Source: Roseovarius sp.
GTDB taxonomy: Bacteria; Pseudomonadota; Alphaproteobacteria; Rhodobacterales; Rhodobacteraceae
Length of the DNA stretch: 64,000 nucleotides
NCBI RefSeq assembly: GCF_027019125.1
Contig: NZ_JALUXE010000002.1
Location: forward strand, 372,001 to 436,000
Direction of reading: 5' to 3'
Shown here: positions 33,667-43,430 of the stretch, piece by piece
How positions within the stretch are numbered: position 1 is the first letter of the stretch
Layout of the letters: every line of letters starts with the position of its first letter
Notes under the pieces: model-generated
The model's input: the letters and a program-made list of their open reading frames with translations, nothing else
What the model was told of the DNA's origin: nothing
Database searches by the model: none
Translations under genes and position numbers: made by a program

Positions 33667-35955
33667 TCAGAGCGGATCGTCGATCCGAACCCGCAACACC
33701 ACCGAGCCCAGAACCGGGCTGGGCCATCGCAGGTTGATCCGGTCACGGTCCGGGCCTTGTTGCGCCTCGAAATAGGGGGTCGCATGGACAACGGCATTGG
33801 CCGAATTGCGCAGCGGGCCCGCAGGAATTACCGCCTCGACCGTCTGTGCCCAAGCGCCGAACGGCAAACGCGGCGCCGGGGTGACGACCCAAGTGGCGCT
33901 TGGGCTGTCCTCGGTGTGCTGCATTACCAGCGGATTTGCGACAGGAATGTCGATGTTGTGAAAGCTGTTGTCGGCAAAGGTGACATTGCGCACCCGGTCA
34001 TAGTTCAAATCAGCAAAACTGGTATCGCCCGTCTCGACCCGCGTAATGGTACCGATCGCGCGGAACGTATTGCCGGTGACGGTCAAGCCATCAATGAAAT
34101 GCCCCGGCCCGTGCGGCTTGACCACGATATAGGTGAACCACGGCGCCATATTGCCAGCGAGAAAGACATTGTCGGTGATGCTCAGCGCACTGAACGAAAA
34201 CTCGCTCGCAAACTCGGGTTCTGCATCATGCTCGTTCACCCATTCGATAAAGCAGTTGTCGATGTAGTTGCCGCTGATGCTGCCGCGATTGTTGATCCGG
34301 GTCAGAACGAACCCCGCAACACGCGCGCCTCCTTGCGAACTATCGCCCTGAAACACATGATTGCCGGAGATCAACGAGCTGCTCCCCGCCAGCACGGCGA
34401 AATGCCGAAAGAGCACGCTGCGATTGTCGCGGATCTTGAGGTCATTGGCATTGGCATTGAACGCGATGCTGCGCCGCTCGGTTGACAAAAGCGGCCCTTC
34501 GTCCGAAATGAACTGACAGCGGTCGATCATCATACCCTGATCCCCCTCGCCGTGGCTGGTGATGCCGCGATCCTTGGGGCGGGTAAAGAAACAGTCGCGG
34601 AAATGATTGGCCGAGCCCTGCGGTGGCAACAGCACCCCGCTGCAATCGCCGGTGCATTGAAAATCGACCTCGGAAAAGACCATGCGCGAGACATCGCCAA
34701 ATCCACTGAAATCCAGCAGGTATTTGAACCGCCGGAACGTAAAGACCTGAGTACCCGCCGCGTCAAACAACGGCTGGCTGATATCAAGCCTCTGAGCCGC
34801 CTCATTCTTTGCGGTTACATAAACCTCCCGGCCCACGCCATTGCCTTCGATCAGCGCGCCCACGGGAATATTGGCCACGTTGACCACATTGGTCAGATGT
34901 CGGGGGTCAGCAATGTCATAGCTGGCTTGTGAGGTCACCACATCGGTCGTCCAGGCAGGGCCACCCTGGATCGTGAACTGGCCATTCTGGATCACATGGC
35001 GCTGATTATAGGTGGTGCGGTTACCCACGGCTGCCGCCATGTCAACGGGCGCGCGCAGCACAACCTTGCGCCCTGCCAGATCAAGCGTGACGTGACCGGG
35101 ATTGTTCAAAAGCGCCTGATAGGCCTTTTTGAAGGCAAGCTCGCTGTCGCCGAACGCGTCGATATACGCGGGCAGATCGTAGTTTTTGGTCAGGGCCAGA
35201 ATGGCCGCGTCGGGCATGACGAGCGTGCCCTCGAACCGGATGCGGTTTTGGAGCGTGGTGCTCTGCCCAAGGAAATACTCGCCTGCGGGAACAATGATCT
35301 CGCGGCCCCCGGCAGCGGTATCGGCGGCCTCGAAAGCGGCATGATCATCCGTCACCCCATCGCCAATTGCGCCGTAGTCGCGCACATCAACCGTGCTTAT
35401 GACATCCCGCAGGAAAAAGCGGCTGACATCCTCAATGATGATGTCATCAATGCGCACCACGCCCCCGCTTGGCCCGGTCAGATCAAGCCCGAAATGGCCG
35501 AAAATAGCTGCGCGCCCCCACGGCATGTCCACACCCGTGCGGCTGCCCGTGCCAACGATGGCCGTCACCTCGACCACCGCACCATATGTGGTCAGCGCGA
35601 CCGCCGGCCCGCTCACCGTGACATCAGGCACGGCAACGCCCCCTGCCCCACCTGCAAATGCGGCGATACGCACACTGGGCAGATTGCCGGAGATCGCCTT
35701 GATCCGCGCCCGGACTTGCAGATAGCATCCAGGCAAGATCGGCGTTTCACCCATGTAGCGCAGACGCTGGACGGTTTCCGTCTTTTGCAGTTCCAGCGCA
35801 CCGCCAAAGTCCTGATCTGCGGGCACAAAGGCCGCATCGGCAGCATTGGCGTATGTGTCGGCCCCCGGTCGCCCGTCCGCGCGCGACCATTGGTCCAGAC
35901 CGTTTGCAAAGGGTTGCGGCATGAAAACGATGCCGTCGGTGATTGCCTTGTTCAT
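33667..35955 (-). CDS. Right-handed beta-helix (pectate lyase 3-like) protein
   Basis: A 762-residue protein. After about 190 residues of a jelly-roll-like domain (KTETVQRLRYMGETPILPGC), the Pectate_lyase_3 start VDVRDYGAIGDGVTDDHAAF appears at about 206, followed by a long parallel beta-helix (repeated N/D-rich turns such as IRDNRSVLF, ISGNHVFQG, ISGNYIDN, VTGNTFRAI). There is no signal peptide. Phage tail-spike and exopolysaccharide-processing proteins share this build. ATG 35955 follows AAAGGGA. The substrate is unknown; catalytic residues are not evident. Confidence 0.75.
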   Translation of the reverse strand: MNKAITDGIVFMPQPFANGLDQWSRADGRPGADTYANAADAAFVPADQDFGGALELQKTETVQRLRYMGETPILPGCYLQVRARIKAISGNLPSVRIAAFAGGAGGVAVPDVTVSGPAVALTTYGAVVEVTAIVGTGSRTGVDMPWGRAAIFGHFGLDLTGPSGGVVRIDDIIIEDVSRFFLRDVISTVDVRDYGAIGDGVTDDHAAFEAADTAAGGREIIVPAGEYFLGQSTTLQNRIRFEGTLVMPDAAILALTKNYDLPAYIDAFGDSELAFKKAYQALLNNPGHVTLDLAGRKVVLRAPVDMAAAVGNRTTYNQRHVIQNGQFTIQGGPAWTTDVVTSQASYDIADPRHLTNVVNVANIPVGALIEGNGVGREVYVTAKNEAAQRLDISQPLFDAAGTQVFTFRRFKYLLDFSGFGDVSRMVFSEVDFQCTGDCSGVLLPPQGSANHFRDCFFTRPKDRGITSHGEGDQGMMIDRCQFISDEGPLLSTERRSIAFNANANDLKIRDNRSVLFRHFAVLAGSSSLISGNHVFQGDSSQGGARVAGFVLTRINNRGSISGNYIDNCFIEWVNEHDAEPEFASEFSFSALSITDNVFLAGNMAPWFTYIVVKPHGPGHFIDGLTVTGNTFRAIGTITRVETGDTSFADLNYDRVRNVTFADNSFHNIDIPVANPLVMQHTEDSPSATWVVTPAPRLPFGAWAQTVEAVIPAGPLRNSANAVVHATPYFEAQQGPDRDRINLRWPSPVLGSVVLRVRIDDPL

Positions 35956-36063
35956 GGAGATCCCTTTCCTGTTGCCGCGCCGCATGCGTGCTGCCCTTGG
36001 CCAAAGAGTTGGGCCAGAGCGATGGGAAAGGGATGTATCAACGGACCGTTAACGGGATGTCAT

Positions 36064-36080
36064 GGCACCGTCACGGTGCC
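36064..36080. promoter_or_regulatory. Palindrome GGCACCGT-C-ACGGTGCC upstream of the beta-helix gene
   Basis: A perfect 8-bp inverted repeat around one base, about 109 bases upstream of the beta-helix protein's ATG. Its one-base spacer favours an operator over a hairpin. Confidence 0.35.
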
Positions 36081-36142
36081 CGACAACGGCAGACCGGCGA
36101 TCTGTCACACGCGATTGTGAAACGTATCGGGGAACAAACGGA

Positions 36143-36170
36143 AAGAGCCCTGCCGAATGGCAGGGCTCTT
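36143..36170 (-). terminator. Terminator downstream of acpP
   Basis: Twelve-base stem AAGAGCCCTGCC (36143-36154) and GGCAGGGCTCTT (36159-36170) with a GAAT loop, about 20 bases after the acpP stop on the minus strand, followed in that direction by TCCGTTTG. Confidence 0.82.
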
Positions 36171-36191
36171 GATTGGCGCATCAGCGCGAAA

Positions 36192-36425
36192 TCAGGACGC
36201 TTCGGTGATGAACTTGACCGCGTCGCCAAAGGTCTGGATCGTATCCGCCGCGTCATCGGGGATCTCGATGCCGAATTCTTCTTCGAATGCCATGACCAGT
36301 TCGACCGTGTCGAGGCTGTCCGCACCGAGATCGTCGATGAAAGAGGCTTTGTCGACGACTTTGTCCTCTTCAACGCCCAGGTGTTCCACAACGATTTTCT
36401 TAACGCGGTCTGCGATATCGCTCAT
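36192..36425 (-). CDS. acpP: Acyl carrier protein
   Basis: A 77-residue ACP. Ser37 in [19 protein letters not shown] carries the phosphopantetheine arm. It delivers acyl chains for fatty acid synthesis and is also the acyl donor for LuxI. It follows fabD-fabG on the same strand as in most bacteria, with a 229-base gap that holds a structured repeat. Confidence 0.98.
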   Translation of the reverse strand: MSDIADRVKKIVVEHLGVEEDKVVDKASFIDDLGADSLDTVELVMAFEEEFGIEIPDDAADTIQTFGDAVKFITEAS

Positions 36426-36537
36426 GTCTTGTTCCTCGTTTTGTCTTGGGCTGTTTTGCCCGTTGTCTGCCCCCGCCCAAGCCGGGAAGTGGCGATGGTT
36501 TTGCCCAATGGGCGGTTCTCGACTACCTGAATACACA

Positions 36538-36583
36538 GGCCACCGGGAGAATCCGCATATCCCTCCGGCTGATCTCGGTGGCC
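36538..36583. repeat. Inverted repeat in the fabG-acpP gap
   Basis: GGCCACCG (36538-36545) and CGGTGGCC (36576-36583) enclose a 30-base loop. It may end the fabD-fabG transcript or form a leader for acpP; without a T-tract either is uncertain. Confidence 0.4.
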
Positions 36584-36654
36584 TATAGCATATGCGCCGA
36601 CAATGGCAAATGCTTTCACTCAGCCCAGATGGACCAGAAGGATCAAGCGCTCGT

Positions 36655-37392
36655 TCAATACATCGACATGCCGCCATTCACATGCAGCGTGGCCCCGGTG
36701 ACATAACCTGCTTCGGGGCTGGCAAGATAGAGCACGGCGGCCGCGATTTCCTCGGATGTGCCCATCCGGGCCATCGGGATCTGAACATTAAGCGCGGCCT
36801 TCTGCTCGTCATTGAGCTTTTCGGTCATCGGCGTGGCGATAAAGCCCGGTGCCACGACATTGGCCGTAATACCCCGGCTGGCCACCTCGGCGGCGATGGA
36901 TTTTGTCATCCCCACAAGCCCCGCCTTGGCAGCGGCATAATTGACCTGTCCGGGATTGCCGCTCGATCCCACGATCGAACCGATGTTGATGATCCGCCCC
37001 CACCGGGCCTTCATCATCGGGCGCACAGCGCCTCGGCAAAGTCGCATCGCCGAAGTCAGGTTGACGTCCAACACATCATGCCAGTCCTTGTCGGACATTC
37101 GCATGAAGAGCTGGTCTCGGGTGATACCCGCATTGTTGACAAGAATATCGAGACTGCCCATGGCAGCAATTGCGTCCTTGGTCAGCGCCTCGACCGCCTC
37201 AGCATCGCCGAGGTTGCAGGGCAACACATGCGCGCGGTCGCCCAATTCCGCCGCGAGCGTTTCCAACGGCTCAACCCGCGTTCCGCTCAGTCCGACAGTT
37301 GCGCCTGCGCCATGCAATGCCCGCGCAATCGCCGCACCGATGCCGCCCGATGCCCCGGTCACAAGCGCAGATTTCCCTGTAAGATCAAACAT
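36655..37392 (-). CDS. fabG: 3-oxoacyl-ACP reductase
   Basis: A 245-residue SDR enzyme that reduces 3-oxoacyl-ACP with NADPH. The nucleotide motif is TGASGGIG (12-19); the catalytic residues are S139, Y152 and K156 ([18 protein letters not shown]). The start at ATG 37392 is standard; longer frames are not family-like. It lies 32 bases after fabD. Confidence 0.97.
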   Translation of the reverse strand: MFDLTGKSALVTGASGGIGAAIARALHGAGATVGLSGTRVEPLETLAAELGDRAHVLPCNLGDAEAVEALTKDAIAAMGSLDILVNNAGITRDQLFMRMSDKDWHDVLDVNLTSAMRLCRGAVRPMMKARWGRIINIGSIVGSSGNPGQVNYAAAKAGLVGMTKSIAAEVASRGITANVVAPGFIATPMTEKLNDEQKAALNVQIPMARMGTSEEIAAAVLYLASPEAGYVTGATLHVNGGMSMY

Positions 37393-37424
37393 ATTAAGTC
37401 CTTCCTTGGTAAGCGATACGCGGA

Positions 37425-38372
37425 TCAGTACGCCACGAGTCTTGCGGTTGCTGCCGCAACCTCGTCCGGCGATCCAATCGAGCGGCATGCGATGTCGCGT
37501 GCGATGCGGCGCACCATACCCGAGAGTGCCTTGCCCGCGCCGATTTCCCAGATCTCGGTGACGCCCTGCGCTTCCATGTATTGCACCGACTCACGCCACC
37601 GGACAGAGCCCGTGACCTGTTCAACCAAAAGCGCGCGGATCTCCGCCGGGTCCGTCACGGCCTGCGCGCGCACATTGGCCACAAGCGGCACCACCGGCGC
37701 CTGGATCGTGACATCCGCAAGGGCTTGGGCCATCACCTCGGCGGCAGGCGCCATGAGCGCACAGTGAAAAGGCGCACTTACGGGCAAGAGCATCGCGCGT
37801 TTCGCGCCGCGTGCCTTGGCCAATTCCACGGCCCGCTCGACGGCCCCCTTGTGGCCCGAAACCACCACCTGAGCAGGGTCATTGTCATTGGCGGCCTGAC
37901 AGACTTCGCCTGCAGCGGCCTCTTGCGCCACATCGCGAGCCGTTTCGAAATCCAGACCCAAGAGCGCAGCCATCGCGCCGACGCCCACCGGCACGGCCTG
38001 TTGCATCGCCTGCCCCCGGATGCGCAAGAGACGCGCGGTATCGGCCAGACTGATTGCGCCGGCCGCCGCGAGCGCCGAATATTCGCCCAAGGAATGCCCC
38101 GCCACATGGCTTGCACCCTTTGAGAGGGCCACGCCTTCGGCCTCCAGCGCGCGGAGCGCAGCAATCGAGGTGGCCATCAGCGCCGGTTGCGCATTCTCGG
38201 TCAGAGTAAGGCTCTCTTGCGTGCCTTCCCAGATCAGCGCCGACAGCTTTTGCCCAAGCGCCTCGTCCACCTCATCGAACACCGCGCGCGCCGCCGGATA
38301 ACTTGCGGCCAAATCCGCGCCCATGCCGATCACCTGCGCGCCCTGCCCCGGAAAAACGAATGCTCTGCTCAT
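37425..38372 (-). CDS. fabD: Malonyl-CoA:ACP transacylase
   Basis: A 315-residue MCAT that loads malonyl onto ACP. The nucleophile is Ser94 in GHSLGEYSALAAAG and the partner His203 is in SAPFHCALM. PGQGAQVIGMG opens the protein. It heads the fabD-fabG-acpP group and is divergent from the cytochrome b561 fusion. Confidence 0.97.
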   Translation of the reverse strand: MSRAFVFPGQGAQVIGMGADLAASYPAARAVFDEVDEALGQKLSALIWEGTQESLTLTENAQPALMATSIAALRALEAEGVALSKGASHVAGHSLGEYSALAAAGAISLADTARLLRIRGQAMQQAVPVGVGAMAALLGLDFETARDVAQEAAAGEVCQAANDNDPAQVVVSGHKGAVERAVELAKARGAKRAMLLPVSAPFHCALMAPAAEVMAQALADVTIQAPVVPLVANVRAQAVTDPAEIRALLVEQVTGSVRWRESVQYMEAQGVTEIWEIGAGKALSGMVRRIARDIACRSIGSPDEVAAATARLVAY

Positions 38373-38566
38373 GGCCTGCCCCTCCCTTGAAAAGTGTCCT
38401 CCGATACATCGGCGCGCTGGCCAAAGCAACGTATTTGCCCAATTTTGCCGAAGGTTGCACCGCCTTTCAGCAGGCACGCAAAGACGCAGAGGCCCTGTGC
38501 ATGGGCGATGATTGCGCCCGTGCCATATGCCGCTAGAGTAGCGCTGCAACCATGAGGACATTCGCG

Positions 38567-39778
38567 ATGCCACGCACCAATTCCGCCACCAGCTACGGCA
38601 GTGTCGCCAAGAGCTTTCATTGGCTCACCGCGCTCTTGATCCTGTCGAATCTGCCATTGGGCTGGTATGCGACAGAGGTCGCAGAGGCGGTGGCAACATC
38701 CCCGACAGAGCCGTTGATCGCACGGGCTACTTTCCTGTTTTCACTCCACAAAACGCTTGGTGTGGCGATTTTCTTCGTAGCGCTCGCACGTATCCTCTGG
38801 GCTCTGTCGCAGCCCAAACCCGGATTGCTCAACGGCGATCGCGGGATCGAGGCCTGGGCCGCAGAAACCGCACATTGGTTACTCTATGGCTCCTTGGTGC
38901 TGGTCCCGCTCTCGGGCTGGGTGCATCATGCTGCAACCTCTGGTTTTGCGCCGATCTGGTGGCCCCTGGGGCAGTCCCTGCCGCTGGTGCCCAAATCTGA
39001 AACGCTCTCGGCCCTCGCCTCGACCTTGCATTTTGTGTTTGTGCTGGTGTTGGTCGCAACGATTGCCGCACATGTGGGCGGCGCGCTCAAGCATCACCTC
39101 CTGGATGGCGACGCCACGCTGCGCCGGATGTTGCCCGGGCGCATCGACGCGATTCCCACCGCACGCCAACCCAATCACATCCTGCCCATGGTGGCCGCTG
39201 TGGCGGTCTGGCTCGGAACGCTGGGGGGCGCTGCGGCGCTTGGCTGGTTCGGTAGCGCCGAGGATGGACCCGCCACGCTGGCGGCCGTCGAGAGCGATTG
39301 GCAGGTCGAAAGCGGCCAATTGCAGATCACAGTGCAACAATTGGGCTCCGCCGTGACCGGCAGCTTTGGCGAATGGACCGCCGAGATCGCCTATTCGGAA
39401 ACTCCGGATGCAGATGGCATACACGGCGATGTCACCGTGACGATCAGCATCGCCTCGCTCTCGCTTGGTTCGGTCACACAACAGGCGATGGGGGCGGATT
39501 TCTTCAACACGACCGAGTTCCCAACCGCCGTTTTTGCGGCCGATCTGATGGGCACCGATAGCGGCCCGGTGGCGCGCGGCACGCTGACCATCCGCGATCA
39601 ATCCGTGCCGGTCGAGATGCCTTTCGATCTGACCATCACAGGCGATAATGCCACGGCAAAAGGCACGCTCGCCTTGGACAGGCGCAACTTCAATATCGGT
39701 AACGGTGTAAAAGACGAGAAGTCGCTCGGTTTCGGGGTCGATGTCAGCTTCGACCTGACCGCCGTGCGTGCGCCTTAA
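38567..39778 (+). CDS. Cytochrome b561 fused to YceI domain
   Basis: A 403-residue fusion. ATG 38567 has AGGA eight bases upstream, better than ATG 38552. Residues about 1-190 are a four-helix cytochrome b561 with the heme histidines seen in [22 protein letters not shown] and LHFVFVLV. After a further helix (about 200-225) a YceI lipocalin domain of about 180 residues follows ([20 protein letters not shown]). YceI binds polyprenyl quinones, so the fusion may couple quinone binding to heme electron transfer at the membrane. This is inference; the arrangement is known in some proteobacteria. Confidence 0.85.
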   Translation: MPRTNSATSYGSVAKSFHWLTALLILSNLPLGWYATEVAEAVATSPTEPLIARATFLFSLHKTLGVAIFFVALARILWALSQPKPGLLNGDRGIEAWAAETAHWLLYGSLVLVPLSGWVHHAATSGFAPIWWPLGQSLPLVPKSETLSALASTLHFVFVLVLVATIAAHVGGALKHHLLDGDATLRRMLPGRIDAIPTARQPNHILPMVAAVAVWLGTLGGAAALGWFGSAEDGPATLAAVESDWQVESGQLQITVQQLGSAVTGSFGEWTAEIAYSETPDADGIHGDVTVTISIASLSLGSVTQQAMGADFFNTTEFPTAVFAADLMGTDSGPVARGTLTIRDQSVPVEMPFDLTITGDNATAKGTLALDRRNFNIGNGVKDEKSLGFGVDVSFDLTAVRAP

Positions 39779-39969
39779 TCAAGGCTGCGCGCTTCGTCGA
39801 TAAGCATGACCGGGATGCCGTTGCGGATCGGAAAGGCAAGGCTGGCGGCGCGGCTAATCAATTCCTGCGCCGCGGCATCATACTCGAGCGTGCTGTGGGT
39901 CTGCGGGCAGATGAGCGCCTCGAGCATTCGCCGGTCAAAGGCTGAAGGCGGCGACATATCATTCGTCAT
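39775..39969 (-). CDS. Trm112-family protein
   Basis: A 64-residue protein of the Trm112/YcaR type ([40 protein letters not shown]). Only one Cys remains of the zinc-binding set found in eukaryotic Trm112. It overlaps the stop of the convergent b561-YceI gene by four bases and the start overlaps the Lon-N gene's end by four, so it is translationally coupled to the latter. Confidence 0.85.
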   Translation of the reverse strand: MTNDMSPPSAFDRRMLEALICPQTHSTLEYDAAAQELISRAASLAFPIRNGIPVMLIDEARSLD

Positions 39970-40613
39970 TGCATCATATCCTCATTGTCGCCGCCACGCA
40001 GCACATATTCGATCAATGTCACCAGCGTCTCGCGCCGTGTGCTGAGCGAAGGGGCCTCGAGCAGAGCCTGCTTATCCTCGGGCTCGAACCCCAAGAGCAT
40101 AGAGAGCGAATTGATGAGCAGCTCATCCTCTGCCTCTTTCAGCGAATCCCAATCGGTCTGAAGATCGCGCGCCTCGAAATAGCGCGCGAGCAGTTTGAGA
40201 AACGCGCGCCGGTCGAAACCGGGGTCATTGTCCACTGGCCCCAAATCGCGCTCAAACCCGCTCCATGATACGCGCGCCCGGCGATAGGGTGTAAATCCCT
40301 CTACCTCTTCCAGCACGCGAAAGCGCGACAGGCCGGTGAGCGTGATCATGTAGCGCCCATCCTCGGTCTCCGAGAATTGCGTGACGCGCCCGACACAGCC
40401 GATGGCATGCAGCCCGGTGCCTCCTTCGCGCCCCGGAACACGGTTGGGCTGGATCATTCCGATCAGCCGCCCCGGCGTTTTGATCGCATCTTCGAGCATA
40501 GCCAGATAACGCGGCTCGAACAGATGCAGTGGCAGGCGCGAGCGCGGCAACAAGAGCGCACCGGACAGCGGAAAGACGGGAATGATCTCAGGAAGATCGA
40601 GCGTATGTGTCAT
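39966..40613 (-). CDS. Lon N-terminal substrate-binding domain protein
   Basis: A 215-residue stand-alone LON_substr_bdg protein ([50 protein letters not shown]). It has no ATPase or protease domain. It is linked with cnoX and the Trm112 protein in an operon-like row, a common set in Rhodobacterales. Confidence 0.88.
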   Translation of the reverse strand: MTHTLDLPEIIPVFPLSGALLLPRSRLPLHLFEPRYLAMLEDAIKTPGRLIGMIQPNRVPGREGGTGLHAIGCVGRVTQFSETEDGRYMITLTGLSRFRVLEEVEGFTPYRRARVSWSGFERDLGPVDNDPGFDRRAFLKLLARYFEARDLQTDWDSLKEAEDELLINSLSMLLGFEPEDKQALLEAPSLSTRRETLVTLIEYVLRGGDNEDMMQ

Positions 40614-40639
40614 GCCGCTAACCTAGCCCGTGCAAGGGT

Positions 40640-41557
40640 TCAGGCAAATATCATCGAGCTCAATTTTCGCCGCCCGCTCAACAGGACCGGATCATTCGGT
40701 TTGAGAGCCTCAAAGATGGTGAAAAGCTGGGCCTTGGCCGCGCCGTCGTTCCACTCGCGATCCCGACGGAACAATTCAAGCAATTCATCCACCGCCTCTT
40801 GCGCCTGCCCATTGGCATAGAGCGCCTGTGCCAGATCGAAACGCGCCTGCGGGTTTGCCGGATCGGCATCGACCGCAGCCCGCAACTCGTTTACTGGTCC
40901 TGCATCCTGTGCCTGACGTGCCAGTGCCAATTGCGCATGGACCGCGTCAATCTCGGCGGCATGGCTGATCTCGGCCGGGGCACCGTTCAGGATCGCTTCG
41001 GCCTGATCAAGCTCGCCCAATGCGATATGCGCCCGCGCAAGGCCCGCGTAGCCACGCGCATTCACCGGATCCTCTTGCAGGATTGCGGCATAGGTTTGGG
41101 CTGCATCGGCCACAGCGCCGGTCTCTAGCATTTCATCGGCGGCATCCAATGCCTCGTCCAGTCCATCATCTGCCGCACCGCCCGCCGCAGCGATCACGCG
41201 CGCGACAAAGGCCTCGACCTCGGACGGGGGCAAGGCCCCCTGAAACCCGTCAATCGGCTGACCCTGCCAAAAGGCGTAGACCGTTGGAATCGACTGTACC
41301 CGCATCTGGCCCGCAATCATCTGGTTCTGATCGACATTGACCTTTGCCATTTTGACTGCGCCCTTGGCGCGGCTCACGGCCGCCTCAAGCGCCGGGCCGA
41401 GGGTCTTGCAGGGGCCACACCACGGCGCCCAGAAATCAACGATGACCGGCACGGTTTGCGACGCGTCCACGACATCCGCCATGAAGCTGGCTTCGGACAC
41501 ATCCTTGATCAGGTCGTCCGCCCCGGGGGCGCTCTTGGTTTTACCCAGTTCCAGCAT
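40640..41557 (-). CDS. cnoX: Thioredoxin-TPR co-chaperone CnoX
   Basis: A 305-residue protein with an N-terminal thioredoxin domain containing WAPWCGPCK (Cys47, Cys50) and a C-terminal TPR region (about 135-300). This is the CnoX/YbbN build. E. coli YbbN lacks the usual CxxC, but here the CGPC is intact as in alphaproteobacterial members, so it may be redox-active. It lies next to the Lon-N gene. Confidence 0.88.
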   Translation of the reverse strand: MLELGKTKSAPGADDLIKDVSEASFMADVVDASQTVPVIVDFWAPWCGPCKTLGPALEAAVSRAKGAVKMAKVNVDQNQMIAGQMRVQSIPTVYAFWQGQPIDGFQGALPPSEVEAFVARVIAAAGGAADDGLDEALDAADEMLETGAVADAAQTYAAILQEDPVNARGYAGLARAHIALGELDQAEAILNGAPAEISHAAEIDAVHAQLALARQAQDAGPVNELRAAVDADPANPQARFDLAQALYANGQAQEAVDELLELFRRDREWNDGAAKAQLFTIFEALKPNDPVLLSGRRKLSSMIFA

Positions 41558-41609
41558 GTTCAGCCTCCTTCAGAGATTTGCCCCCTATATGTGGGCGCGG
41601 CGGGCGGTG

Positions 41610-42398
41610 TCAAAGATCAAATGTTGCAAAGACCGGGGCGTGATCCGAAGGTTGCTCCCATCCCCGTGCCGCGCGCAGGACACGGCTGGAATGCGCGGCC
41701 CGAGCAATGTCGTCACTGGCCCATACGTGATCCAATCTGCGCCCCTTGTCTGCTGCGTCCCAATCGCTCGCGCGGTAGGACCACCAGCTATAAAGCGGTC
41801 CGTCGGGAATATCGGCACGGGTCACGTCCTGCCAGCCGCCCGCCACCATGACATCGCTCAGATGCTCTACCTCGATCGGCGTGTGGCTTACGATCTTGAG
41901 CAGTTGCTTGTGATTCCAGACGTCATCCTCACGCGGGGCGATGTTGAGATCCCCAACGAGGATCGCCTTTTCAGGGCGGCTGTCGCGAAACCAGTCCCGC
42001 ATCCCGGTGAGGTAATCGAGTTTCTGGCCAAACTTGTCATTCACGCTGCGGTCAGGCACGTCGCCCCCGGCCGGGACGTAAAAGTTATGGATCACGACAC
42101 CATTCTCGAGTCGGGCCGCAACATGCCGGGCGTGGCCCAGATCTGCGAAATCCATGTCGCCCGCATCCTCAAGCGGCAGCTTCGAGAGGATCGCGACACC
42201 GTTATAGCCCTTTTGTCCGCGTGCCACGACATGGCCATACCCAAGCTCGGCAAAAGCCGCGAGCGGCATCTTGTCCACCGGGCTCTTGCATTCCTGAAGG
42301 CATAGAATGTCCGGCCCTTCTTCCTGCATCAGCCGCGCCACCAGCCCTTCGCGCAGTCGCACCGAATTGATGTTCCATGTTGCGAGGGTAAAGGGCAT
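41610..42398 (-). CDS. xth: Exodeoxyribonuclease III
   Basis: A 262-residue EEP-family AP endonuclease. ATWNINSVRLREGLV opens it, LCLQECKSP holds the metal-binding Glu, and the end has the catalytic DH pair SDHAPVFATF. It cuts at abasic sites in base-excision repair. Confidence 0.94.
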   Translation of the reverse strand: MPFTLATWNINSVRLREGLVARLMQEEGPDILCLQECKSPVDKMPLAAFAELGYGHVVARGQKGYNGVAILSKLPLEDAGDMDFADLGHARHVAARLENGVVIHNFYVPAGGDVPDRSVNDKFGQKLDYLTGMRDWFRDSRPEKAILVGDLNIAPREDDVWNHKQLLKIVSHTPIEVEHLSDVMVAGGWQDVTRADIPDGPLYSWWSYRASDWDAADKGRRLDHVWASDDIARAAHSSRVLRAARGWEQPSDHAPVFATFDL

Positions 42399-42497
42399 CT
42401 GGCGTCTCCTGTGCGGTTCGCCCGGACAGTAGAGCGATGCGTCCGCGGTTTCCAGCCGCTATTGTCCCGGATCACACCACACCCCAGACAAAAGAAA

Positions 42498-42517
42498 CCC
42501 CGGCACAGGGGCCGGGG
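42498..42517 (-). terminator. Terminator downstream of the response regulator gene
   Basis: Stem CCCCGGC (42498-42504) and GCCGGGG (42511-42517), followed on the minus strand by TTTCTTTTG. It lies about 110 bases after the response regulator's stop. A second short hairpin, ATGTGTG (42537-42543) and CACACAT (42550-42556), precedes it. Confidence 0.7.
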
Positions 42518-42536
42518 CAGTCCAACAGGGAGGTTC

Positions 42537-42659
42537 ATGTGTGTAACCGCACACATCACGGATGATAGCAGATTAAACCTGATCCGCAGATACGACTTTG
42601 ATCTTGGTCAAGATATCGTGCCTTTTAGACCACAAGTCGGTAGCCGCCCGATTCCGTGA
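42537..42659 (+). CDS. Possible 40-residue small protein
   Basis: ATG 42537 follows a strong AGGGAGG at five-base spacing and opens 40 codons (begins MCVTAHITDDSRLNLIRRYD). The last 35 bases overlap the 3' end of the response regulator gene on the other strand. The peptide is balanced in charge and has no signal or membrane segment. No relatives are recalled with certainty. The ATG also falls within a small hairpin (ATGTGTG/CACACAT) that could hide it. Confidence 0.35.
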   Translation: MCVTAHITDDSRLNLIRRYDFDLGQDIVPFRPQVGSRPIP

Positions 42660-43311
42660 CCAGTAGCCGCGCATTACCGGGATCGGGTTCGATTTTCTGC
42701 CGCAGCCGGTAGATATGAGTCTCGAGCGTGTGGGTCGTGACCCCCGCGTTATATCCCCAAACCTCGTGCAAGAGGATGTCGCGTGGCACCACACCTTCGG
42801 TCGCACGATACAGATATTTAAGGATATTTGTTTCCTTCTCCGTCAACCTTACCTTGCGCTCGTCATCGGTGATCAGCATCTTCATTGCCGGCTTGAACGT
42901 ATACGGCCCCAGCTGGAAAACGGCATCCTCCGATTGCTCATGCTGGCGCAATTGCGCGCGTATGCGCGCCAAGAGCACCGGGAACTTGAAGGGCTTGGTG
43001 ATATAGTCATTGGCCCCGGCATCGAGGCCCAGGATGGTATCGGCATCGCCGTCATGCCCTGTCAGCATCAGAATCGGTGCCTTGATTCCCTGCTTGCGCA
43101 TCAGGCGGCACAGTTCGCGCCCATCCGTATCGGGCAGCCCCACATCGAGGATCACGAGATCATAGATCATATCCTTGACCTTGCTCATCGCTGAGGCACC
43201 GCTTGACGCCTCGAACACGTCGAAGTCCTCGGTCATGACCAGTTGCTCGCCAAGCGCTTCGCGCAGGTCGTCATCGTCATCCACGAGCAGGATCTTTTTG
43301 AGTTGTGCCAT
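42625..43311 (-). CDS. cenR: OmpR-family response regulator, CenR-like
   Basis: A 228-residue response regulator. The receiver has the acidic pocket DDDDD (11-15) and phospho-acceptor Asp56 in LVILDVGLPDTDG; the C-terminal winged helix has LTEKETNILKYLYRAT and EVWGYNAGVTTHTLETHIYR. The C-terminal half closely resembles, from memory, CenR of Caulobacter and Rhodobacter, an essential regulator of cell envelope. No histidine kinase is adjacent. ATG 43311 is the family start. Confidence 0.85.
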   Translation of the reverse strand: MAQLKKILLVDDDDDLREALGEQLVMTEDFDVFEASSGASAMSKVKDMIYDLVILDVGLPDTDGRELCRLMRKQGIKAPILMLTGHDGDADTILGLDAGANDYITKPFKFPVLLARIRAQLRQHEQSEDAVFQLGPYTFKPAMKMLITDDERKVRLTEKETNILKYLYRATEGVVPRDILLHEVWGYNAGVTTHTLETHIYRLRQKIEPDPGNARLLVTESGGYRLVV

Positions 43312-43430
43312 ATCGGGTTCCTCTTTCTTTGTCCGACCATGCGGCACAAGCGGCGAAGCGGCAAGATATGCAACATTCCCCTCACGTCCTAGTGTTGCAA
43401 CGCGAGCATTTCTTTCCATTCATTACAAAA

